Below, in pieces: positions 47,935 to 59,005 of a DNA stretch of 64,000 nucleotides. The notes beneath the pieces were generated by a model that saw only the letters and a list, made by a program, of their open reading frames with translations, searched no databases and was not told the origin of the DNA. The stretch lies in contig CM040447.1 in the NCBI GenBank assembly GCA_022749755.1, positions 15,785,087 to 15,849,086 of the forward strand. The letters run 5' to 3'. The DNA is from Azadirachta indica (Eukaryota > Streptophyta > Magnoliopsida > Sapindales > Meliaceae). The number at the start of each line of letters is the position of its first letter. The stretch's first letter is position 1. A program made the position numbers and the translations under genes.

Positions 47935-48435
47935 AGGTTTGTCAAAAGGTGATATAGAATTTGTGGCTCATATTTAATAACCGGTACAGTATATTAGAGT
48001 ACACTAGCACAATTAGAAGTCGAGCTCGTTTACAGTATTATATATGTGTGTATATATAAGTACATTATATAAGTTTATTGTGTGAGCCTGACCTAACTTG
48101 AGTTTAGTCCAAATTTGGCTTGAGTTTAGTCCGAACCCGACCTAAAACCCAGAGTATATATTGGGAGGCTTAAGGCAAATTGTGTACTGTTCTCTCTTCT
48201 TCATCTCAATGAAATCACTGCTCTCTCTGTTCTCTCTTCTTCATCTCAATGAAATCACTGCTCTCTCTCTCCAGTGGTTTTCATATGAAATTTTTAGAGA
48301 TTTATCACATAAACTTAGTGTTGTTGTGAATGTGTTGGTTTTCTATTTGCTTAATATTTACTTAATTTTTCATAACAGGTGACGTGATGCTCCAACTATT
48401 TACTAACTTGTTTTGGATTGGATAGGTGTTATTAG
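47935..48435. other. Non-LINE insert within the LINE, family unknown
   Basis: The LINE protein reading is lost between about 47935 and 48435 and resumes with SSLWSNFRSIRRDLL. The insert has a 41-bp tandem duplication at about 48190-48271 (CTTCTTCATCTCAATGAAAT twice) and a TATATATAAG-like box near 48050, suggesting a solo LTR. Its exact ends and target duplication were not found. Confidence 0.45.
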
Positions 48436-49350
48436 ATGTTGAATTCTTCTCTTTGGTCCAATTTTCGTTCCATCCGTAGAGATCTTCTTCTTGGGGCTTG
48501 TTGTATTATCAAAGATGGTTCCAATATTCATTTTTGGTTTAATAATTAGCTTAATGACCCAATTCTTCCTAAACAAAGGCTTTAACCTTGTCAAGCTTCA
48601 GGGTCGTGTTGCAAATGTAGTCCATGAAGGAAAGTTGCACATTCCTCAATCCATTTTGGACTCCTTTCCTCATTTGGCTTCCAAATTCTCTACAATTTTA
48701 ATCTCTTGTCATTCATAAGATAAGTTAGTTTGGAGTTCTTCTCAAAATGGAAAAATTTCCTTAGACGAGAGTTATAATTTTATTCGACCTCCTTCTCCTC
48801 TACTTGTTTAGAGCAAAATGATTTGGCATTCTTTTATTCTTCCTAAGGCTTCAACCTTGTTATGGAAATTATTATAAAACCTTTACCAATTGATGATGTG
48901 CTTAGATGTCATAGAGTTTGTATAGCTTCCTTTTGTTCTCTTTGCACAAGCCCTTCCTATGCTAAAGATGCTGATCACTTATTTGTTTGTTGCTCTTTTG
49001 CTTATGCAATTTGGACTTCACTTTTCTCCCACTTCCAATTATCTTTACCTCAGATTTTCTCTATTTATTCTTTGTAGGACATTACCGACAGGGTTGATTT
49101 TAGTCCCCAATTATTTAATCTTTGGCTCTCCCTACTTCTTTTGTTTTTTATGCCATTTAGAGGGCAAGGAACAATATTTAGTGGGATGGTGGTTTAACAA
49201 ACTTTAGGAATGTTGTAGCAGATTTTGTGGCTCATACTCTTTCTTTGCTCAGTTTTATCCAGCATATGTTCTTTTGGGTAAAGACTAGGATATTCTAGTG
49301 GATCTTGGGGTCTCTTACTCACTCAGGCGAACCCCTAAGGTGATTCCCTT
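48436..49350 (+). pseudogene. LINE ORF2 zinc-finger (zf-RVT) region
   Basis: Contains CIIKDGSNIHFWFNN-like and, at 48862-49080, CSLCTSPSYAKDADHLFVCC followed by AIWTSLFSHF, the typical C.LC....E...HLF..C..A..W pattern. It continues to NVVADFVAHTLS near 49210 and TPKVIP at the copia E junction. Confidence 0.82.
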
Positions 49351-49590
49351 TGTTAATGATATCTTACAAATTAGGCATAATATTATTGTATAACATTATT
49401 GCATTGATTTGTAAGATTATCACATAATTCATTTATTTTTCCTTTTATGTTTTTATTATTGAGATTTGATTTGATTTGAGGTAATTAATTGTACATACTT
49501 TTATTTCCTTTTTTGCTCTCATTGTATGTCTATATAAAAGCCCCTCTTGTACATATTTGATTCAAGAAATACAAAGTATATTTCTTCTCA
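49351..49590 (+). repeat. Copia E 5' LTR
   Basis: 240 bp, TGTTAATGAT to TTCTTCTCA, with TATA box TCTATATAAAAGC at about 49530. Confidence 0.92.
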
Positions 49591-49619
49591 TGGTATCAAA
49601 GCCAAGTTCAGCTCCACTC

Positions 49620-51000
49620 TAATTTCTATTTTTCCTTCTAGTTTCAGTTTAGCCGTTTAGCTTTTCAGTGTGGTCTCCTAGAGCGCCTTACCTATCACCG
49701 TTCTTAGTCGAGCGTGTAACCCACGCGTTGTCACCACCTATTGTCACCACAAAGACAACTTTGTTCCAATTTAGTCAATCTCTGATCTGTCAAATCGGTG
49801 ATGCGTCTTGGCTTACCACCACTATCATCCAACTCAGAATTGGCCGAACATTCATCTAGTGGTCTTGTTATCTTATTTCTAGCCACCTATCATTGTGGTA
49901 AACTATGAGTCAAACCCGATTCTGCGATTCTTTGATCCGACCGATCGTCATTGTGTCTTGCCTCACTGCCACTACTGATTGACTCAAAAGTGTCTGGCTA
50001 TCATTTTTGTGGTCCCTATTCGCTATTTCCAGCCATCTACAATCACCCTCAAAGCCTAGCTCAAACAGATTCTACACTTTAATGATCTGACTGATTTTCT
50101 TCGCTGACTATTTATGCATCCCTGGCATTCTTTTCTAGCTATTAGATCTTTCTATGAGTTCCAGATCAATCTAGTCTTTATTTTGTAACTCGACAGCCTT
50201 TCTCTAAATATGAATAAACTAGACCTCTCACATCCTATTCATATCTAATTAAATGGGCATAATTAAGTTTTGTGGGCTCAAGGTATGTCTAGTTTCTTTA
50301 AGGGGCATCGCCAAACCTATCAAAACAAACGATGAAATTAATGGCAAGTTTGCAAATCGGTTGTAAAAGTGGGATAGCAAAAATCATCAGATCTTATATG
50401 GCTTTATAACACTTCTATTCCCTCCATTCATATGTTGTTTGGGAGATTTGACACAGCCAAAGCATTATGAGACTTTCTTGTACATCGGTATACTACCATT
50501 GATTTGTCCCATCAGTATTAATTCCTTTCCAAACTTCATCAGATGCATCAAGAACCTAGCTAGTCTATCTCTAATTTTCACTCTTAGATGTAGTTTTTAT
50601 AGGATCAGTTATCACTCTCAAAACTCAGATGGACAACCTCTAAAGATGTAGCAAAAGTTTCCACTTATAACCAGCAGAGATTAATGATGTTTCTCATATC
50701 TTTATAAGATACATTTGAGCCTGCTCAAGCTTGATTCTTTCATCGAAAACCTTTATCTACTCTTGATGAAGCTATTGACATGCTTGTTTTAAAAGAAACT
50801 TGGTTAACTCCTCTACATCCTCCTCACAATGATACTGCTCTGGCTACACCATCCACTACTCAGAATACCTCTAAAATGACTTGCAACTATTGTCATAAAA
50901 CTAGTCATTGGGTTTTTAACTATCCTACTAAAAGGTGCAAGATTTGTCGTAAAGTTGGACCTAAGCATTTAGCAAAAGACTGTCTAAATAAATGAAGGCC
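49620..51000 (+). pseudogene. Copia E gag, heavily decayed
   Basis: Only the end is clear: 50780-50995 includes two Cys clusters, CNYCHKTSHWVFNY (last Cys lost) and CKICRKVGPKHLAKDC. The N-terminal gag half has no long open frame. Confidence 0.7.
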
Positions 51001-51076
51001 AAAGAATGTTCTACCATTATCTACTACTGTTGCTGATGACTGCCCTACCCCTACATACCTTACCACCACTGATTTA

Positions 51077-51400
51077 GTGTCTCTTCTTCACCGACTCTTG
51101 CAGAAATTTGGTAATCCTTCCATTTCTGCTTCCTCAGTTCACTCAATTACATCATCATGCCACTTTGACTCTGCCTATTGTAATCACATGACTACTGATG
51201 TTCCTTTCTTTTCTTCTAAATCTACTTCATCAAATTTACCTATTATTCAAACTATATATGGATCTAGTATTCCTGTTAGCCACCTAAGACAGATCAGTTT
51301 ATCTTATATCTCTTTACCTGACATTTTCCTTATCCCTAATCTCACTCTTAACCTTTTTTTTTGTTGGTTAATTGTGTGATCTTAGTTTTCATGTTCTCTT
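51077..51400 (+). pseudogene. Copia E protease
   Basis: The active site reads FDSAYCNHMTT, where copia proteases have DSGA.NHMT, so the Gly after Asp-Ser is Ala. It is followed by ISLSYISLPDIFLIPNLTLN. Confidence 0.75.
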
Positions 51401-51579
51401 TTACCTCTTTTGGTTGTTATGTGCAAGATTTGAAGACGGGTCAGACGTTTAGGATAGACTATAAAGTTGGACATCTGTTCAAGCTCATTAGTCTTCATCT
51501 TCCATACACTTTCTAGTCTATTCCTCAATCTGTTACTTCCACAACTCCAGTATCTTCTTTGAGTCTTTGGCACACATAA

Positions 51580-52260
51580 CTTAGCCATATGTCACTTAGT
51601 CATCTTCGTCCGCTATTCTCTAGTGGTATTTTAGGTACTATATCTAATGACCAAGTTCATGCTTCTTTTGGCTTAATTCATTTTGATATTTAAAGGCCCT
51701 TACCTAATGTTACAGTGGGAGGTGCTAGGTATTTTGTCATTTTTATTGATAATTATTCTCATTATACTTGGATTTATCTTATGAAACACAGGTCAGAATT
51801 ACCAAAAATCTATAATACTTTTGCCCAAATGATTTAAACACAATTCTCTTGCTCTATTAAAGTTTTCTGCACTGATAATGCCATGGAATACAGGGAGTCT
51901 GAGATTTTACTTCAAACCAATGGCACTCTTTGTCAACATTCCTGTCTTGACACATCCTAGTAAAATAATCTTGCTAAGGCACTCTTTATCTCAACCTCTT
52001 GTCTATAACGATTTTGAGAGAAAGTAGCTCTTACAGCCATTTATACTATCAATCGTATTCCTTCTCCACTTACCACTAATCAATCTTTGTATGAACAATT
52101 GTATAGGACTTCACCTAACTATAGTCTTCTTAAAGTCTTTGGTTATGCCTGCTTTATTTTTCTTCAGCCTTACAAGTATACCAAATTAGAATCTAAGGCC
52201 CATCTGTGTTGTTTTCTTGGGTATGGCATTGAACATAAAAGTTGTAGGTATTAGAATACT
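51580..52260 (+). pseudogene. Copia E integrase
   Basis: IHFDI (first Asp), RYFVIFIDNYSHYTWIYLM, VFCTDNAMEY (second Asp), then IYTINRIPSPLTTNQSLYEQ and LLKVFGYACF and FLGYGIEHKS. Stops occur at several points. Confidence 0.82.
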
Positions 52261-52654
52261 TTGTCTAATAAACTTTGTATATCTCATCATGCCATTTTCT
52301 GGGAACATAAAATGTTCTCTTCTCTTTCAAAGTTCTATTCTGAGTCTCATCTCACTCTCTTCTTCACTAATGATGCTATAGAATTATTTCTTGATGAAAC
52401 TGATGCATGTACCACAAATGGGCTCTTAACAGATATGTCTGCTGCACCACACCTCTTCCTGAGCAAACGACCATGCCTTCTAGATCTACACCTAACATCA
52501 CTACTTCGTCCACTAATATTCCTCCTTCACTTCATCAATCAAATTGGGTATGCACACTTCTTATTAAACTTCGAGATTATTAGTGTTTTTTAACTACTCT
52601 TTCCTTGTATGAACCTTAATTTTATTCTGAGTCCAACTCTAATCTTGTTTGGCA

Positions 52655-53330
52655 GTAATCAATGGCAAAAGAACTGCAAGCACTTAAAAATTCACATACT
52701 TGGGACTTGGTTAATCTCCCACTTCACAAATCAGCCATTAATGAGAGTATAAAATCAAGACCAAACCTGATGGCTCAATTAAACATTGTAAAGCCAAACT
52801 TGTTACAAAGGGGTTTAATTAGGAATATGGCATTGATTATGAGACAACCTTTGCTCCTATTGCTTGTATAACCTCTAGCCAAAGCTTGTTAGTGATTGCA
52901 ACTGTGCGTAGATGGACACTATTTCAAATGAATGTTAAAAATGCTTTTTTCAATAGCAATCTCATTGAAGATGTTTATATGAAACCCCCTTCAAGATACT
53001 CATGCCTACCACAGAAAGTCTGCAAGCTTCGATGTGTTCTATATGGTCTCGAGCAAGCTCCTTGAGCTTGGTTCACCAAGTTTAATACTGCTATTCAGCA
53101 ACTTGGCTTTCATTCTAGTTCTTATGACACAGTTCTCTTTATTTGCCATACAAACCATGGCTGAATTCTACTGTTACTTTATATGGATGATATGATCATT
53201 ATTGGTGATGATGTTAATGGAATATTTGCTCTCAAGACCTCACTTTAGCAACACTTTGAGATGAAAGATCTTATTCATCTTAATTATTTTCTTGATTTAA
53301 AAGTATTTTCTGACTCTTTCTCAAATCAAA
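52655..53330 (+). pseudogene. Copia E reverse transcriptase
   Basis: MAKELQALKNSHTWDLV, then a degraded KYKARLV region, QMNVKNAFFNSNLIEDVY (first Asp now Asn), KLRCVLYGLEQAP, and LYMDDMIIIGDD (YMDD box). Confidence 0.85.
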
Positions 53331-53499
53331 TATGCTTTATATCTTCTTGCTCAAGCTGGTTTGAAAAACGGTAAAACCATCTCTACGCTACTTCAAGCAA
53401 ATGCCAAACTCACACCGTTTGATAGGGGTTCTACTTAAAGATACCACCCTTTACAAACTGTTCATATTGTGAGCCAATATATATTAGCTTGGTTTATCT

Positions 53500-54118
53500 C
53501 ACTGTTACTTGACCTAATATATCTCATATTGTTCATATTGTGAGCCAATATATGTCTGCCCCTCGCTTTCCTCATTATACAATTGTTCTCCATATTCTCT
53601 GCTACATCAAGGCCACTTTGTTTCATGGGCTTCATTTCTTTACACATTCATCTCTAAAGCTACATACCTTCTCCAATGCAAATTGGACTGGTGATCCTAC
53701 TGATCAACACTCTACTACTAGTTTTTTTTTTCTTTTTTTGGAAGACTCTCTTATTTCTTGGCATTGTAAGAAACAAACAGTTATTGCAGATCTAGCACAG
53801 AGGCTGAATACCGTGCCCTTACTGATACTGCTTATGAGATTACTTGGCTTCGATAGTTACTCAGTGATATAGGTGTTCATCACTTTGGCCCTATTTCCCT
53901 TACCTTTAGTAATAGTAGTGCTATTCAGATTGCCCACAACGATGTTTTTTTATGAACACACCAAACATATTAAAGTCGACTACCATTTTATTCGTCAACA
54001 TATCACTATAGGCACTATTACACTTTATGCAATCTCCTCCTCTAATCAACCAATAAATATGTTCATGAAATGTCATCCTCTTGGTCGTTTTCATGACTTG
54101 GTGTCCAAACGCAAGTAA
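53500..54118 (+). pseudogene. Copia E RNase H
   Basis: VSQYMSAPRFPHYTIVLHIL, FSNANWTGDPTDQHSTTSFF (catalytic Asp replaced by Asn) and HTKHIKVDYHFIRQHI near 53960. Frameshifts between blocks. Confidence 0.85.
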
Positions 54119-54152
54119 GCTTCTAGTAAGCCATCTTAAGTTTAAAGGGGGC

Positions 54153-54509
54153 TGTTAATGATATCTTATAAATTAGTCATAATATTATTGTATAATATTG
54201 TTAAGTTGATTATAAGATTATCACATAATTCATTTCCTTTTCTTTTTATGTTTTTATTGTTGAGATTTGATTTGATTTGATGCAATTTAATTGTAAATAA
54301 TTTTATTTCCTTTCTTGCTCTCATTGTACGCCTATATAAAGGCCCCTATTGTACTTTTTTATAATTTTTTACTATCTCATCATCTTGGACCTTTAAATTT
54401 TTTTTAGTTTTGTCTTTCAACAATTTAAACCGTTAAACCAGATGAATCAGTTGAACCTTAAGTATATTTCTTAAGTGGCAATAACCAATACAAAGTATAT
54501 TTCTTCTCA
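54153..54509 (+). repeat. Copia E 3' LTR with internal insert
   Basis: Preceded by polypurine tract TTTAAAGGGGGC. Matches the 5' LTR at both ends, with ~120 extra bases in between. Confidence 0.88.
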
Positions 54510-54545
54510 CCCATTAAGTGGCAACTGCCTTCGTTGAGATAGGTT
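54510..54545 (+). mobile_element. 36-bp LINE remnant between two copia elements
   Basis: Reads CCCATTAAGTGGCAACTGCC onwards. In frame it links TPKVIP before copia E through KWQLPSLR and a stop (TAG, expected Trp) to VKINSNG after copia C. Confidence 0.8.
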
Positions 54546-55708
54546 TTTTAAAAATTAATCTAGAAAAATCTAATATAGATATATCTAAAGAAAACATCTA
54601 AGATATTAGTAAAGAATCTAAAAAAATAAAAAAAATCCAAGATATTAATAAAGAAAAATTTAGATAAATTAATAGAATAATCTTTGGTCAAAAATATCAT
54701 GAAATAAAATTATGTAAAATCAAGAAATATCTAGATATTTATAATAAATATCTAAATATTATTAAGGATAGTTTTAGAAGAAATTTTACAACTATTAGAT
54801 TAAATGTAATCCTACCCGTTAGTTTAGGAGGCAAGATAGCTATAAATAACCATGCATGTTGTAAAAGTTTGTATGCAAGAATAATAATAATAATAATAAG
54901 TCAAACATTTTAATCAAGGGAAAAGGACATGGAGGTCGCTTAATAGACACATAAGCTTTAATAGTTTCAAAAATACGCATAAAAATTTCAATTTATTTTA
55001 AAAAGACAATTATACCCTTATTAAAAACAATTATTTACAAACACTATTATTAAACATTCAAAATTTCAGAAAATATAATATATTTACAAAAAATACATTA
55101 ATAATATAAAATTTATCAATGTATTATAAATAGTAAATTTTATTTTTATCATATTTTATATATTTTAGCCATATATAAATATAAATTATAATATAATCAT
55201 AACTATTGTATTATAGTATATTCTATTTACGTATTAATATTTATTTATGATTTATTTTTTTATTTTCTAATACTTAATTAATATTGAATTGTTAATATAT
55301 TGTAAAATAATAAATTTAAAGTTTAGTTATAATATATTAACAACATTTTATAGATTTATAAAATATATAAATTTATAATATGTTAACAAATATAATATAG
55401 TTAATATATTATAAAATAATATTATGATTTATTTTATTAATATATTTTTGATACATATATATTATATTTTGTCACATGTTAATGATTTAATAATATTTTT
55501 TGTTAAATAACTATTACTAGTAAGGGTGTAATCATCTTCTTAAAATAAATTAAAATTTTTATAAGTATTTTTGAAACTAATATGATTTATATGTCCATTA
55601 AACCAAATCTTGGGGACCGTCAAATCTTTTTCCCTTTAATGAATTAAAACTTTCATTTCTCTCTCCCACTCACTTTCCTTTTATTCCATAAATCTCAAAA
55701 TATCAACA
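54546..55708 (+). repeat. Copia C 5' LTR, interrupted
   Basis: Aligns with the 3' LTR on both sides of the insert at 54918-55634. The first bases read TTTTAAAAATTAAT against TGTTAAAAATTAAT in the 3' LTR. An (AAT)n run is at 54880-54899. Confidence 0.9.
54918..55634. mobile_element. Mutator-type MITE (717 bp) in copia C 5' LTR
   Basis: Ends GGGAAAAGGAC and, reversed, GGGAAAAAGAT begin inverted repeats about 130 bp long, sharing TAGTTTCAAAAATAC.. and AATTTATTTTAA. The 9-bp target duplication is TTTAATCAA (54909-54917) and TTTAATGAA (55635-55643). The 3' LTR of the same element shows the empty site (CATTTTAATCAATTAAAAC). No ORF inside. Confidence 0.92.
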
Positions 55709-55722
55709 ATAGTATCAGAGCA
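55709..55722 (+). other. Copia C primer-binding site
   Basis: ATAGTATCAGAGCAC just after the 5' LTR. The usual TGGTATCAGAGC has changed to TAGTATCAGAGC. Confidence 0.75.
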
Positions 55723-55764
55723 CATTCGATCCACCCACTATAGTTTTAATCTAAAATCATCTTC

Positions 55765-56680
55765 ATGGCCTCCACTTCTTTTACCCCAACAATTAATTAT
55801 ACCCAAACTTCTATTCCAATATCTAAAGGAGATGCTTATGATTTTTGGAGCATTCAAATGAGAACACTATTAATCTCACAAGATTTGTAGGAATTGGTAA
55901 AAGAAGGATATCAAGTTCTAGCAGATCAAGAAAAGCTATCACAATGGCCAGTTTCAAAACAAAAGGAGTATAAGTAAAACAAGCAAAAAGATGCAAAGGC
56001 TTTATACTTCCTGCAGCAAAGAATCAACTCAGCAATCTTTCCAAACATCATGTTAGCAAAGATATCAAAGGAGGCATGTAAGACCTTGGAGAGTAAATTC
56101 AAGGGCTTAGACAAGGTAATTTCGATTAAACTTCAATCTTTATGGAGAATTTTGATGCTTTGACAATGAAGAAAGAAGAATCAATTCATGCATTCTTCTC
56201 TCGTATCTTCATTATTACAAATCAAATTAAAAGCTATGAAGATATGATACAAGACAAGAAGATTGTACAAAAAACCTTAAGAAGCCTTCCTTTTAAATTT
56301 GATTATGTAGTGGCTGCTATAGAAATATCTAAAGATTCATCAAAACTTACTCTAGAGGAATTAATGGAAACCCTTATATCATGTGAGGAAAGAATGCAAA
56401 AATCTAATGAACCTCTAGAGCAAACTTTTCAATTAAAAATAAATATCTTCAGTAATGATGGAAATAAGAAAAATAGCCACAGTCAAAATCCTCAAAATAG
56501 AGGAGCATTCATTAATCTTGGTAAAGGGAGGAAATTACAAAACCCAAGGGAGCAATAAAGAAAATTCTAGCTCCTATTATAATTTATGCAAGAAAATAAT
56601 CATGATACAAAAGATTGCCGATTTAAATGCAAAAGATGCAAAAGGCATAATCATTTTGAAAAAGATTTTGGTACTAGCAA
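55765..56680 (+). pseudogene. Copia C gag
   Basis: ATG at 55765 begins MASTSFTPTINY and reaches GDAYDFWSIQMRTLL, with an in-frame TAG where DLW is expected. It continues in 56142-56558 (IHAFFSRIFIITNQIKSYED, LTLEELMETLISCEERMQ). A knuckle NLCKKNNHDTKDC and a second CKRCKRHNHFEKD follow near 56590-56660. Confidence 0.88.
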
Positions 56681-56716
56681 AAACAAGAAGCTCATTTTAC
56701 TTAGAAAAATGAATCC

Positions 56717-57110
56717 TTGGATCAATTATTTTATTCTGCTTATTCTGCTCATCAAGAATCAAGGGATATATGGTATTTAGATAGTGGTTGTTCAAACCAC
56801 ATGACAACTAACAAAAGTTGCTTTGTTTCCTTGAATGAAAATATAAATCCCAAGTTATACTTAGTGATGGAAAAATTCAAAATGTTGAAGGAAAATGCAT
56901 CATTACTGTCAAAACTAAAGAGGGCAATGAAAAATATATACATGATGTTTTTTATGTTTCGAGCCTTACTGAAAATTTATTAAGTGTGGGGCATTAATTC
57001 AAAAAGGCTATAAGCTTAATTTTGATGATGATAAATGCCTTATAATTGACAAAAAGAAAGGGCAACTTATAACTTCTGTCAAAATGGCCCCTAACAAAGT
57101 TTTTCCTTTA
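56717..57110 (+). pseudogene. Copia C protease
   Basis: WYLDSGCSNHMTTN active site intact. Followed by NPKLYLVMEK (a deletion/frameshift of the LGDG block) and a later SLTENLLSVG-like segment. Confidence 0.88.
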
Positions 57111-57119
57111 ATGATGCCA

Positions 57120-58060
57120 TTTGGGCAAAAATATGCTTTAAAATGTGAAAATGTTGATGATTCCATATTATGGCATTTAAGATATGGCCAATTAAATTTT
57201 CAAGGCCAATTAAATTATTAAAAAAAAAAAAGAAATAGTGCTTGGGATACCATATATTTCTCTTGAAAAGAAAATATATAAAGGATACCATATATGGCAA
57301 AATACATAGATTGCCATTTCCAAAGGCATCTTAGAGAGCTAGAGCTCTACTTGAATTGGTACATGTTGATATTTGGGGTCCTTCAAGAAACCCCACACCT
57401 AGTGGCAAAAGATATTTTTTATTATTTGTTAATGATTTTACTTGTATGATGTGGGTTTATTTTATTGAGTAAAAATCAAATGTTTTTCATTATTTTATCT
57501 AATTTAAAGCCTTTGTTGAAAAACGAAGCGGGCATTCTCTAAAAATTTTAAGAACTGATCGTGGGAGAGAATTTACTAATTAAAGATTTATTAAATTTTG
57601 TAAAGAGCATGGTATCAAAAAAGGCTATTTGTTCAATGTACGTCATAACAAAATGGTGTCACAGAAAGAAAAAATAGGACAATTGTCGAGATGGCATGTA
57701 CCATGCTTCACACAAAGAACTTACCAAAATATCTATAGGCTGAGGCTGTTAACACAGCTATTTATATTCTTAATAGATGCACCACAAGAGTTGTGAAAAA
57801 TATGACTCCTTATGAAGCTTGGTTCAAGAGAAGCCAAAAGTTAATCATTTCAAAATTTTTGGGTGTATTGCTTATGCCTACAAACCAAAATAAAATCGAG
57901 AAAAATTGGATGAAAAAGAAGAAAAATGCATCTTCATTAGATATAGCGATGAATCCAAGGGCTATCGTCTCTACTATCCAGAATCAAAGAAGTTGATCAT
58001 TTCAAGAGATGTCATCTTGGATGAAGGAGCAGCATGGCGATGGAGTGATGAAGCAACCAA
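57120..58060 (+). pseudogene. Copia C integrase
   Basis: LWHLRYGQLNFQ zinc region, ELVHVDIWGPS (first Asp), FLLFVNDFTCMMWVYFI, LRTDRGREFT (second Asp), a TAA in the S.QNG motif (57646-57648), TERKNRTIVEMA, and PYEAWF. A poly-A run near 57225 shifts the frame. Confidence 0.85.
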
Positions 58061-58249
58061 GGCCACCTAATCCTTTGAAGAAGCTAAAGAAGCAAGAATT
58101 GATCAAAGCCCAAGTACATATTTTTCAAGTTCGAGCCAAAGTCCAAGACAAGAAAAGTTCGCCCTAGATTCAACTCCTCCAAGAAAAATGCAATCATTAC
58201 AAGATCTTTATCAAACTAATTATATCGCATTATTTTCTTGTGAGCCACA

Positions 58250-59004
58250 AAAATATGAAGAAGCAGCAAAAGAAGAAGCATAGAGACAAGCCATAGACGA
58301 AGAGATCAAGATGATAAAAAAAAAAAAATCAAACATGGGAGCTCACAGATAAGCCAAGAGATAAAAACAATATAGGGCTAAAATTGGTCTACAAAATCAA
58401 TTACAATGAAGATAGCACAATTCAAAAGTACAAGGCACATCTTGTTGCAAAGGGATACTCTCAACAACAAGGCATCGACTTCAATGAATCCTTTGCTCCT
58501 ATGATATGCATAAAGACAATAAGAATGGTTCTAGCTCTAGCCACACAATTAAAGTTACAAATTTATCAATTAAATGTGAAATCAGCCTTTCTCAATGGAG
58601 AAATTGAAGAGGAAGTTTACGTAGAGCAACCACAAGGGTATAAGATTCAAGGCAAAGAAGACAAAGTGTATCACTTGAAGAAAGCACTTTATGGACGTAA
58701 ACAAGCACCTCATGCATGAAACAACAAAATTGACAAATATCTTCTTGATCATGGATTTTACAAAAGCTCAATTGAGCCATCCTTATATGTGAAGACACAA
58801 GGAAATCATTTTCTCATCCTATGCTTATACGTCGATGACTTAATCTACACCAGCACTGATGTAAAGATGATCGAAGATTTCAAGAAGAGCATGATGCAAG
58901 AGTATGAGATGACTGATCATGGTCTTATGAAGTACTTTCTTAGTATGCAAGTTAAACAAAAGGCCCAAAGAGATATTTATTTCTTAAGAAAATTATGCAG
59001 ATGA
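58250..59004 (+). pseudogene. Copia C reverse transcriptase
   Basis: QAIDEEIKMI, then KYKAHLVAKGYSQQQGIDFN, YQLNVKSAFLNGEIEEEVYV (first catalytic Asp now Asn), HLKKALYGRKQAP (stop in place of the Trp) and LCLYVDDLIYTS. Relatively well preserved. Confidence 0.92.
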
Positions 59005-59005
59005 T

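Larger units (their letters stand above)
43330..49350 (+). mobile_element. L1-type LINE, main segment
   Basis: A non-LTR retrotransposon read on the plus strand: ORF1 with DUF4283-like and CCHC regions, then ORF2 with endonuclease, reverse transcriptase and zf-RVT. It is cut at 49350 by copia E, continues for 36 bp at 54510-54545, is cut again by copia C, and resumes with RNase H at 60657. The 5' boundary is uncertain. Both ORFs are broken. Confidence 0.88.
49351..54509 (+). mobile_element. Copia E: Ty1-copia retrotransposon, plus strand, nested in the LINE
   Basis: LTRs 49351-49590 and 54153-54509 both begin TGTTAATGATATCTTA and end TATTTCTTCTCA. Flanks CCCTT and CCCAT are the slightly altered 5-bp target duplication. 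Primer-binding site TGGTATCAAAGCC at 49591-49603. Domain order is that of copia. This is the most decayed copia copy here. The 3' LTR has a ~120-bp insert (about 54360-54487) missing from the 5' LTR. Confidence 0.92.
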
